A stretch of DNA of 64,000 nt from Castor canadensis (lineage: Eukaryota; Chordata; Mammalia; Rodentia; Castoridae): contig NC_133389.1 in assembly GCF_047511655.1 (NCBI RefSeq), positions 25,612,501 to 25,676,500 on the forward strand, read 5' to 3'. The position numbers and the translations under genes were made by a program. Positions 55,253 through 64,000 of the stretch are shown in pieces; the stretch's first letter is position 1, and every line of letters starts with the position of its first letter. The notes under the pieces were generated by a model. It was not told where the DNA came from. It worked only from the letters and a program-made list of their open reading frames with translations, and ran no database searches.

Positions 55253-55516
55253 ATAGGGGGCACTGTACTAGAGCTTGAACCCAGGGCCTCACACTTGCTA
55301 GGTAGGCACTTTACCACTTGAGCCATGGCTCCAGTCCTTTCTGCTTTATTTTTCAAATAGGGTCGGGTCTGACATTTTTGTGTGGGACCTATTAACGCCT
55401 GCCACATTGGTTGAGCTGGGGTCTCACTAACTTTTTCCTTGGACTGGCCTCAAACAGTGAGGCCATCTCTACCTGTTTAGTAGCTGGGATTATAGACACA
55501 AGCCACTGTGCCAGCT
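55253..55516 (-). repeat. B1-dID type dimeric SINE, antisense
   Basis: GAGCTTGAACCCAGGGCCTC, CACTTTACCACTTGAGCCAT, then TAGTAGCTGGGATTATAGAC. Confidence 0.85.
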
Positions 55517-56000
55517 ATACAAGTGGCAATTCGTAAAGATTAGCTGTAATATGTGACACTTGAACCTTATCAACAGACACTGGGGCTTGTTGTATGAAAA
55601 ACTCTTGATCTGTACTGTATTTTGACTAGCTTTCCTACCTATGCATGATTTATTAACATGAATTGGTCATTTGGGAAAATATTGGTTTGATGAGTTACAC
55701 AGATTTGCCAAATATTGACCCATTTCCCTATAAAACACGTATTTTTAAAATCACATTCCTTAAATAGCCATGAATCTCATTGGAAATGTCTTTTAAGTAT
55801 TAGCAAACTGGCAAGTTCATATTGACAAATACAAGTTTTAGGAAAATCTAATTTTCAGATTGAAAGATTATAGACTTTATCTTTGGCAATAACAGTTGTT
55901 TTCCTTCACTCATTTTCAAGGAAAACCTATCAAATATCTTGGTCTGAAAAACTATGGTGTTATCTATCAGTCATTCTGTTAAGCAAAAATAAAAATAATG

Positions 56001-56324
56001 CAGCCAAGGCAGGCTCAAGTCTGTAATCCTAGACACTTGGGAGGCAGAGACTGTGCTTCAAGGTCAGTCCAGGCAAAAAGTTCACAGGAATCCATCTGAA
56101 TCAATGGCTGGGCAAGGTGATGCAAGCCTGTCATCCCCAGCTACCCGGGGAAGCATCAACAGGAGGTCTGCAGTCCAAGCTGGCCTGGGCATAGAAAGCA
56201 ACGCTATTCCAAGAATAACCAAAGAAAAAAAGGATGGTTGCATTGCTCAAATGGTAGAGTACTTGCTTAGCAAATGCAAAGCCCTGAATTCAAGCCCCAG
56301 TACTGCAAAAATTAAAATAAAAAA
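56001..56324 (+). repeat. SINE cluster: B1, B1, ID
   Basis: Two 7SL-type parts (CTCAAGTCTGTAATCCTAGA; GTGATGCAAGCCTGTCATCC) then an ID part (CATTGCTCAAATGGTAGAGT). Confidence 0.85.
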
Positions 56325-57029
56325 GTAATGCTCCATTTAAAAAGCAGCTAGTTCACCTTGCAGCTCAGTTGCACAAGTGCTTTTCCTAAAAATGAATGTT
56401 GCACTTCAAAGCAGAAATGCTTTATGCATACTTCCTATTTAATCACACTAAATATTAAAGACATTCACTCAAGGGTAGAGATTTTAAAAATTAAAACTTT
56501 TTACTGCTTCACCAAGGGCATTCTTAAGTGGAACTGGCATTTTTTCAAATGCTTAACACATGTTTAGATGTGAAGAACACAATAAAGACTCATAATAAGT
56601 TTGGTGCAACTGTCTTGATTCATGCTAAGGAACCAGTAATTTACCCTCCAGTGCTCCTTCACCATCAGCACAACTGTGAACATTGGAAAGCCAAATAATG
56701 TCCCAGTTGAATTATGAAAATAATTCTGATTTAATAAACCACTTTAATAAAAGGGTCCTTGTCCCCAGAAATCTATGGGCCATATTTTGGGAACTACTGT
56801 TTTAAGAAACTAAGTTAAATTTTAAAAGCTGACAACTGAAACATACATTTCATAAAACTTTTAGACTACCAACTTGCATAGCTTATTCTCTGAAAAGAGG
56901 CTGTACCAGAATTCCATGCAGCTACTGCTAACAGCAACCAAGGGTAAAGCTCTACCTTTAAAAAAAGCACTGTAAGAACCTGAGTTGTTTTACAAGGCAC
57001 TGACTTAGTTTACAAACTTCACTTTCCAG

Positions 57030-57128
57030 AGTCAGCAGAGTTGCTCAAATGGTAGAGCACCTGCCTAAGCAAGCATGAAGCCCTGAGTTCAAATCAAAGT
57101 ACCTCCAAAAAATTAAAAAATTAAAAAA
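57030..57128 (+). repeat. ID-like SINE with exact 18-bp target-site duplication
   Basis: GAGTTGCTCAAATGGTAGAG and CCCTGAGTTCAAATCAAAGT. ACAAACTTCACTTTCCAG at 57012-57029 and 57129-57146 is identical, so the copy is young. Confidence 0.95.
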
Positions 57129-57512
57129 ACAAACTTCACTTTCCAGTTACGAAAAAGAGTGAAACAAATTACAGCATCATAAACATATGCAACTAATTTA
57201 AAAGACGAATTAAAAAGAACTTGTATTATTTTTTCTTTATAATTAGTCAACTGCATATTGCAGTATCTATACACATAAAATTCTTCAAATAACTTTAGCA
57301 AGGAATATCTATGGCATCGACGTACTAAGTATGTCTTTGTACAATGACCCCTGGCTTAGGCTAGCCTATCAACTGCTACTTGTCATTGTTTCACTACATG
57401 ATGCAATTGTTACAATGACTGGCCATCTATCTGTATCAAATGCTCTAAAATTCACTAATGAATATCACTGACAAGTAACCTTAATTCAGTTTTACATCTA
57501 GAAATACATTTT

Positions 57513-57670
57513 GAAGCCAGGAGTCATGGCATATGCCTATAATCCCAGCATTCAAGAGACTGAGGTCAGAGGATCTTAATTCTGAGGTCAGCCTGAACTA
57601 CAGGGCAAGACCAAGATCCCGTCTGTCTGTCTGTCTCTCACACACACACAAACACACACAGACAGAAAAA
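57513..57670 (+). repeat. B1-like SINE followed by (CTGT)n and (CA)n
   Basis: GAAGCCAGGAGTCATGGCAT, AATCCCAGCATTCAAGAGAC; then four CTGT units and a CA run. Confidence 0.82.
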
Positions 57671-58120
57671 GACAGAGCTGAAAAAGACCTGAATTGCACA
57701 CATTCATTAGCACTTAGAAAAATCATATCCTACTACAAAAACAAATATTTAAGTAGTTCTTTTGTTAATCATAAATAAGCTCTACACTCAAAACATGTAA
57801 ATCGGGTTTAAAACCTATAAGGTACCTATAGTGTACTGAAGACCAAAGGTAAAGTCTGTACTGTAGTTTTAAAAAAGAGAATTAAGAATAAGCATTATTA
57901 ATAATGAAAACCTTCACAATCAAGAGGGGCTTTCTTTAAAATATAGATTACCATGCCTCTTCCACTCCATTCTCATTCTGAATCAGGGGCGCGTGTGTGT
58001 GTATTTAGACAGGATGTCAAAAATATTTTTTAAATAGTTCTTTCTAGAGGCAGAGATGCAACTACTCTATAGACCAGCATTTGAGGGTTCTTCAGGCGAT
58101 GTAAATGGAAAACTTCAACT

Positions 58121-58210
58121 GCAGGGACAGGGTGTAACTGCAAGGTGGAGCACCTGTCTGGCCATGTTGGGAGGCCCAGGGTTCAATCCACAGCACAAAC
58201 AAAAATAAAA
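58121..58210 (+). repeat. ID-like SINE
   Basis: GCAGGGACAGGGTGTAACTG and CCAGGGTTCAATCCACAGCA. Confidence 0.78.
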
Positions 58211-58243
58211 GGGCAGGGTGGGGGGAGTAAAAGGAGAAGTGAA

Positions 58244-58328
58244 GGGCTAGAGATGTGACTCAAGTGGTAGGCCTCTTGCCTAGCTAACACAAGGCTCTGA
58301 GTTCAAACCCCAGTAATGCCAAAAAAAG
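58244..58328 (+). repeat. ID-like SINE
   Basis: GGGCTAGAGATGTGACTCAA and CTCTGAGTTCAAACCCCAGT. Confidence 0.85.
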
Positions 58329-58770
58329 AGAGAAGTGAACATGTTGCGGGATGATCGCTACAGAACTGCCAACTAGTTGGGCTAGTTGAGCAACTTTCTT
58401 ATAGTGTATAAATTAAGCCTGACAGCAAAAGCTAAATCAATGCAACTTTCCCCTTGGGAGCCAGTGAAGTAACCAGTTAACTGGTAGCTAGAAAATTTTA
58501 TGATTTCCAGGCAGATTATCCCCCCAAGAAGATCAAACTCCACTGGGAGTTTAAATGCTAATGCTAATTTAGGGCCCTAAATTCATTTTTTTCTTTCTTT
58601 TTCTCCTTCCTAAAAGGAGCACAAGTAAGCATTTGAGAGGATAGTATTTTAAAACAAAACCAATTTCCTACTTAAAATAATGATGGTATACCAACTTCTC
58701 ATCAGGGGAAATACAGCTTCCTCAAACTTGCTACTGGACAGTACAAACGAACTGAAAAATAAGGAAAGAA

Positions 58771-58951
58771 GTCAGGTGTGGTGGCAACATACATGTAATC
58801 CCAGCTGTTCAGTAGGCAGGAAGATCTCAGGTTCAAGGTCAGCCTGGGCAAAGATCCTACATCAAAAACAAAAGGACTGGAGCCCTGGCTGAAGTGGAAG
58901 AGCACCTGCCTCGAAAGTGTGAGGTCCTGAGTTCAAACTCCAGTACTACTA
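58771..58951 (+). repeat. B1-dID type dimeric SINE
   Basis: GTCAGGTGTGGTGGCAACAT left, CTGGCTGAAGTGGAAGAGCA right, ending CAAACTCCAGTACTACTAG. Confidence 0.85.
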
Positions 58952-59139
58952 GAGCAAAGGACTTTGATGGCTCAATTACTATGGGTCTCTGAACTGGCTG
59001 CACCTCAGTCCAACTGAATCAAAATTCTGTGGGTAGGATTCAGGCAGCAGTGTTTTACAAAACACTCCAAAAAAATCTCAATGCACCGCTAAGATTGAAA
59101 GCTGCTGCCCTAAACATTGGGATTAAAAAGGCAATGAAA

Positions 59140-59225
59140 AGGGCTAGGGGTTACAGCTGTGGCAGAGCACTGCCTAGCATTCTGGTAGGGGATGGGGGAG
59201 AGACACAACACACACAGAGAATAAA
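59140..59225 (+). repeat. ID-like SINE (diverged)
   Basis: GGGCTAGGGGTTACAGCTGT and GGCAGAGCACTGCCTAGCAT; the 3' part is degenerate. Confidence 0.65.
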
Positions 59226-59917
59226 AGGATAATACCCATACAACAACAAGTTTTCCAAGCTGCAAAAAAAAAAAACCTCCCATTTAAAATATAATGAAAT
59301 ATAGTCCTTGTGCTGAAAGCTATTTACAATTATCACTAAATTTAAAATAAGATTTAACAATAGACCTTCCCACTTTACAATCAACTTGATAGCTGCCTGA
59401 CCTATCAAGACTTAAACTGTAAGAACCTTGTAAAATTATAAGAATCTGACCACACACCAACTTAGTTTCATATATGTAACTGCTACCTAGTTTTCATTCT
59501 CTCTCATGTTTAAATAAATTTTCCTGGATGCCAATTACACCATGTAATAGTGTCAAGGTGACACAACCTAAAATATCTTGTTCCTGAGAAACTGGAATTC
59601 AGCCAAATTTACCATCATCAAAATTACAAAGAAGAACAAAAAAAAAAAATCCAACAATGTTAAATCTGACTTATCATATGTTCAGGATATTATGATGTAC
59701 ACAGTAGCATACTGAAAGTAGCTCAAATGAATGACAGCTATACATATTTGTCAAGTTCAAACAACTCTTCAACTGTGGAAAAGCCTAAATTTTGATAACT
59801 TAAGAAAACTGTCCTAAATGCTTTGTTATGCTGGTCTAACTCCTTTAACTTTCATTTAGCATAGAAAATAATGTAATCAATTAAACCATGTCAGTCAGTT
59901 TTATGTTTTAGTTTGGC

Positions 59918-60223
59918 TTGGTTTTTTGGCAGTATTGGCTTTTGAACTCAGAGCCTCACACTAGGTAAGTGCTCTACCACTTGAGCCAGGCCCAAGTCTG
60001 TTTTTCCCACTATATCTAACATTTTAGCCTCAGACTGAGATTCTCCTATCTATGCCTACCAAGTAACTGAGATTATGAGATATGAACCATCCACCACACC
60101 TGGCTTGTTTGTTGAGATGAGGATCTCCCTAATTTTCTGCTCAGAGTGGGCTTGAATCTCAATCCTCTCAATCTCTACCTCCAGAGTAGCTAGAATTACA
60201 AGGGTGAGCCATGAGACTCAGCC
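59918..60223 (-). repeat. Antisense SINE cluster (ID, B1, B1)
   Basis: GGCTTTTGAACTCAGAGCCT, TGCTCTACCACTTGAGCCAG, then two B1 right ends (CCAAGTAACTGAGATTATG; CAGAGTAGCTAGAATTACAA). Confidence 0.8.
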
Positions 60224-60513
60224 TTTCAGGTTAGTTTTACACGTGATCAAGAATAACCTTGTACTCACAATTCTTCATCACCCTAAGGGGAAAAAAAAAC
60301 TGTCTAACAACACAATTTCCTAGAAAAGAAAAAAAAAAGAGAAGTACATATACAATGATTAAAAGATGCTTAAAGAACCATTAACTCACCAATCGGAGTG
60401 AAAAATGAAGGGAAAAAAAGACATGAACTAGTAGGAGATAAAAACAACTGATGTGAGTTTAAACATCAGAAAATTGTTCTCACCAAAACAGGCAAAAATT
60501 TAAAGAAGACTAA

Positions 60514-60595
60514 GGCTGGTGGAGTGGCTCGAGCAGTAGAGTGCTTGCCTAGCAAGTGTGAGGCCCTGAGTTCTAACTCCAGTGCCGCCAAAAAA
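60514..60595 (+). repeat. ID-like SINE with exact target-site duplication
   Basis: GGTGGAGTGGCTCGAGCAGT and CCCTGAGTTCTAACTCCAGT. AAAAATTTAAAGAAGACTAA is repeated exactly at 60494-60513 and 60596-60615 (tail boundary ambiguous within the A run). Confidence 0.94.
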
Positions 60596-62419
60596 AAAAA
60601 TTTAAAGAAGACTAAACATGCACTTTAAATGTAATGAACCCTGCAGATTCTGTAGTTAACTGTCCTAGTAGAGAAAGGCCCAGCAATTCACAGCTCAATT
60701 ACAACAGTGTCTAACGATGTTACTACAACTCTGGCTCAATCAGAAAAAGTTTCCAAGTGGAAGAGCTGGAGTGTGACTAGGCTGTTAAATCAGTTTAATG
60801 CTTTCTCATTAATTTAGTGGTAAAAGTCTGAAGAGAAATGCTGAAAAAAGAATTCACACACAAATAGAGAATCACCTCAACTAAATGTAGCTTAAGTGAA
60901 GCACTGATATTCAAAAGTAAGATTTGCTGCATCCTAGTAAAATTGCTTCAAGCAATTATAAAAGGTGAATGATACATACAAAACTCACTCCAAAGTATTT
61001 CAAAGTAACTTGCTCAGCACAAATTTTCATTAATTCTGAAACAGATTTGCAGCTGTTTCCCTTCCACCGCCCCCCCCCACCCCCGCGCTGGTTTTTTTTT
61101 TTCCCCCTAAACTCAAATTTTACACTGAAGGTACCTAGCTACACTCCTTCAAAAATTAAAATGCAGTACCTCTTTAAAGCAAACTCACTCAATAATCGGG
61201 AAAGAAAAAAAAAAAAATAAGCCACTTCCATTAGAAAATTCACAAAATGCTGTCAATTTTCTCTAGAAAGGCTTTGTTTAACTTACATAAACTCATCATT
61301 CATCACCACCTTTGGCCCTAAAGCTACTCCAAATCATCAATTCTTGGTAGGCGTCTCTGCTTCTATTACATCTGCTCTGTAACAAACTCAGTCATGGAAA
61401 CAAAATCAGGGCAGCATTATTTAAGAAATAGTAAGGAGAAATCATATTTTTAAATGTTAATCGTATCAATCATTTGTACTTTGGAGTATCAGATATTAAT
61501 CATACCAAAACTTTCCAGTATAGAGAAATTAAGTCCTTAGCAGGAAAAAAGTTCATCTGAAGTATGTTTAGTTTTGGTACCACATGGCATAGGTAATTTA
61601 TGAAATCTATAAATAAAAATTATTCAAATCTGACTACCTTATGAAATTATGTATTTCTGCATTTTCAATTAAAGACTCCACACGGTTTCTGCCAGCGAAA
61701 AGTACTGAATCTATTTCTTTTAAAACACTTGAATCAAGCTGCTACTCAAGACAAAAAGGATGCTAAATCTGGCAAAAGCCAAAGGTTGTTAAAAATTAGC
61801 CAGGACGACAAGCTTGCAGAAAGTCTATTCAGAGTGCTTCAAATGATTTCCTCGTTATGTTGTTATAGTTATTATTCCTAGATAGTTCCTAAATAATAAT
61901 TGCACCTTACGTTACGATCAAAAACTAAATGTACTGGGAAACTAATCTCAAAATAACTGAAGCTAAACGTGTTTTTAAAATAAAAACAAGTATACTGCGG
62001 CTTGGAGGGTGGGGAAGACTTTACCGGTCTTCCACATGGCTTTGTAATTAATGTCCGTCTACACCCGCAAAGGCACCTTTCACAAGTGAACTCACATACC
62101 CATTCCGATAACCTAGCTTGAGAAACAGTAACAGCAATTTGGGGCATGTGCCGGAGCCAACGCCCTCCACCGATTTCACTCTCCGCGCAAGCCGCCCTGA
62201 CAATAAGATAAACTACGTCTTTTATTAGCAGACGCGCTTTATTGGGAGAGAGAGGAGGTTCAGTTAGGTGCTAGGTGTGTTTCCTGCAGGCCGCCATCGC
62301 CCACAGTAACCCAAAAAGTACACCGATCAGAAAAGAAAGTCAGGAACAAAGAGAAAACAAAAATCTGCTGAAGAACTGACGGCAAAGCATCTACTACTTT
62401 CACTGAGACCCAAGGCAAC

Positions 62420-63340
62420 ACCCGCGCTCAGCCCGGGCGGGCGCCGGCCAAACTACTGCCGAACAACAAAGAGGAGCGGCGGCCGCGGCCGAGCCCCTCC
62501 GAGTTGACTGGGAAGGTCCGGGAAACAGCGAGCGGAGTGGACCGACCCCGACGAAACCAGAGGGTGGGGAAGGGCTCAAGGCCCCGTGGCTCGCTCGCCC
62601 CGGTCCGGTCCAGACCGCCCTGCGGAAGACCCCGATTCACCCTGGCTCCGCCGGCCCAGCCGGATCCGCCGCCTCCCGCGCACTCCCTCCGCGGCCGCCG
62701 CCGGGAGCCCCCGCCCCGGGGCGGGGAAGCCGCGGGCGGGGCGCGCGGGCCCGGCGGGGGAAGAGGAGGGGACATGGCGCGTTACCTGGGCTCGGGCGCT
62801 GGCGAAGGGAGTCGTTCTCCCGCCGCTGCTCGTCCGCGGTTGCTCCGCGCCCCCGTCGCTTCCCTCGGCAACCCCGGGCGCTCCTCGGTCCCCGCACCAA
62901 GGCGTCCGGGCCAGGCAGCCCCTCGGCGCCGCTCCGCGCGGGCCGGGCCGCCTCTAGCTCCCGGGCGGCCCCGCGGCGGGGGAGGGGGGAAGCTTCTCTT
63001 GCGGGGCGCTCGGTTCCCCTCACCCGCTCCCGCCCCCTGGACGGCCGCGGAGCCGAGGGGCGGGCGGGAAGGGCCTCTCGAGGACAGCAGGCAGATGCGA
63101 ACGCGGGCTTCGCCACCCGAGCCGCTCCGCTACCGCAGCGGCGACGACGACCAAGGGCCGTGTTGTTGCTGCCAACTTGTCGGGAAGACACTGAGCATGC
63201 GCGCGCCGAGACCACATCCGGGTAATTTCAGGGTTTGGCTCTTTTCCCCAGCAGCTCTCCTTTCTCCCGGCTGCTCCCGCCTCCCGCCCCCAGAGACGCG
63301 AGGGTCGCACTGCGCAGGCGTCCGCGTACAGCTGGAGTCT
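62420..63340 (-). promoter_or_regulatory. SMAD4: CpG island promoter of SMAD4
   Basis: This is the only strongly GC- and CpG-rich stretch in an otherwise AT-rich window, and it covers exon 1 and its upstream flank, as expected for a housekeeping-type promoter. No TATA box is seen near the inferred start. Just upstream of and around the start are an NRF1-like GCATGCGCGC run (63195-63204), a second TGCGCAGGCG at 63311-63320, and an ETS-like CCGGATGTGG on the minus strand (63213-63222). These motif assignments are by eye and are inference; the island itself is directly visible. Confidence 0.85.
62786..63198 (-). other. SMAD4: SMAD4 exon 1 (noncoding, 5' UTR)
   Basis: On the minus strand the sequence beginning ATGCTCAGTG near 63198 resembles the start of human SMAD4 mRNA as I remember it. 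The exon ends in CCCGAGCCCAG followed by the donor GTAACG (GT at 62785-62784). The exon is GC-rich and has no long frame joining the SMAD4 start. A short upstream frame of 22 codons starts at 63198 and ends at 63130, but whether it is transcribed depends on the exact start site. The 5' end is approximate; the donor is well supported. Confidence 0.75.
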
Positions 63341-63811
63341 GCGAGCAGCTGCGAGGCCTGCTCCGTGGCAGAGCTGCTCTGGGCCAGGGTGTCATCAGAG
63401 AAAATGACTTCCCTTTGCAATAGCAGCACAGCAGAGAGAGCTCGGCGTCCAGTACCGAGCGATCCCCCGGGCCTCCTGGGCTTTTCTGTTTTGTTAAGGA
63501 CCTGCGCGGGCTCAAGAATTAGACTTTTAACAGCCAAGCACTAACTCCGGATGGTTGTAGCGGTTTACTTGGGGAAGAAACTGGCGATGGCTGCACCCTC
63601 CTTTCCATCCGACCAGTTCGGAATCACGAACTGCTAAGTGTTTAAACTTTTGCACAGACCAGGCAAGGAATCACACATTTAGGGAGCCTGGCCAGGTGTC
63701 ACGAAAGGCATCCGGTTCTTGTTGGAAGAGATTTAGGTGAAGTCGCCGAGTTAGAAGCAGCTTTTGAGACCTACCGAACTCCTATTAAGCAATTGAAGTT
63801 AGTTGCCTGGA
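63199..63811. other. Upstream flank of SMAD4
   Basis: GC-rich until about 63340, then ordinary sequence. No exon of a neighbouring gene is recognised; the upstream human neighbour ELAC1 is not seen. Confidence 0.5.
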
Positions 63812-63908
63812 CTTGGGGAGGTAGATCAGTGGTAGCTGGCTTGCCTAGCTTGCACGAAGCCCTGGCTGGGTGGTTCCATTCCATCCCAGCACTATCAAAA
63901 ACTAAAAA
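63812..63908 (+). repeat. ID-like SINE (diverged)
   Basis: CTTGGGGAGGTAGATCAGTG and TTGCCTAGCTTGCACGAAGC with an A-rich tail. Confidence 0.75.
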
Positions 63909-64000
63909 TTTAAACTAAAAAAAAGTTTAAAGCATAATCTCTGCTTTTGATTTTAAACTATATTTGATAATTTTATAAGACGTATACATTTCTTTTGTAA

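Larger units (their letters stand above)
54645..56805. mobile_element. Old hAT-like DNA transposon split by SINEs
   Basis: Begins CAGCTGTCAAACTCTCTGGT and ends CCATATTTTGGGAACTACTG, which are imperfect terminal inverted repeats of the CAGnGGTTCTCAAA type. Text between (for example GAGGATCCCAATTATCTTTTG, CACATGAAGAAAATGTG) matches an old mammalian repeat I recognise but cannot name. Interrupted at 54.9-55.08, 55.25-55.52 and 56.0-56.32 kb by SINEs. Confidence 0.6.
47819..62785 (-). other. SMAD4: SMAD4 intron 1
   Basis: About 15 kb between noncoding exon 1 and exon 2; donor GTAACG, acceptor a long T tract ending TTTAG. It holds most of the SINEs of the window, a MER5A remnant, a large hAT-like DNA transposon cut by SINEs, a CA microsatellite and a hairpin cluster. 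Between these, 53.03-54.6 kb, 60.6-62.4 kb and much of 47.9-49.0 kb show no recognisable gene or repeat. No coding exon of another gene is seen. Confidence 0.85.

Noticed and set aside
62504..63544. 346-codon plus-strand open frame over the CpG island (and overlapping minus-strand frames of 192 and 135 codons)
   Set aside because: High GC lowers stop frequency. The content is Arg/Pro/Gly-rich with no domain, several frames are open at once, and the region is SMAD4 exon 1 and promoter.

Overview
This is a vertebrate nuclear genome window, from a rodent. It holds one real protein-coding gene, SMAD4, read on the minus strand from a CpG-island promoter near 63.2 kb to a 3' UTR that probably ends near 11 kb. 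The SINEs are 7SL-derived B1-like monomers, tRNA-derived ID-like monomers and dimers of the two (the B1-dID type). Together with a distinctive L1 3' UTR they point to a rodent outside the mouse/rat group. I think a beaver-like (castorid) rodent is most likely, but only from memory of repeat style.

Layout. 1-3470: 5'-truncated, frameshifted, internally deleted L1 on the plus strand. 3500-4200: faint ancient LINE-like sequence. About 4650-9930: an old L1 on the minus strand, broken up by SINEs and by two younger L1 3'-end insertions. About 10.95-17.09 kb: SMAD4 3' UTR, almost free of young repeats. 17.09-47.82 kb: the eleven coding exons. Their lengths in transcription order are 249 coding nt, 175, 30, 213, 123, 117, 51, 184, 169, 139 and 212 nt, giving 1,662 nt, an open frame of 553 residues plus stop. 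47.82-62.79 kb: the 15-kb first intron. 62.79-63.20 kb: noncoding exon 1 inside the CpG island. 63.2-64 kb: upstream flank ending in an ID SINE.

The gene is intact. Every internal junction has GT and AG, phases agree, and the MH1 domain, linker with nuclear export signal, SAD region and MH2 domain are all present. The protein is one residue longer than the human 552, because of one extra Gln codon in exon 6. The 5' UTR part of exon 2 carries a 28-codon upstream ORF that looks conserved with human (comparison from memory).

The rest is retroelement and transposon debris in introns and flanks: four copies of one young L1 family, several older L1M pieces, about 40 SINEs, MIR/L2 and DNA-transposon remnants (MER5A, a Tigger-like piece, a larger hAT-like element cut by SINEs), and microsatellites. 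I found no second host gene, no tRNA/rRNA gene and no convincing new biological system. The most interesting points are the uORF, the extra Gln in exon 6, a fresh L1 insertion 145 bp from the 30-nt exon 4, a microhomology-type deletion in one L1, and a cluster of perfect AT-rich hairpins upstream of exon 2.
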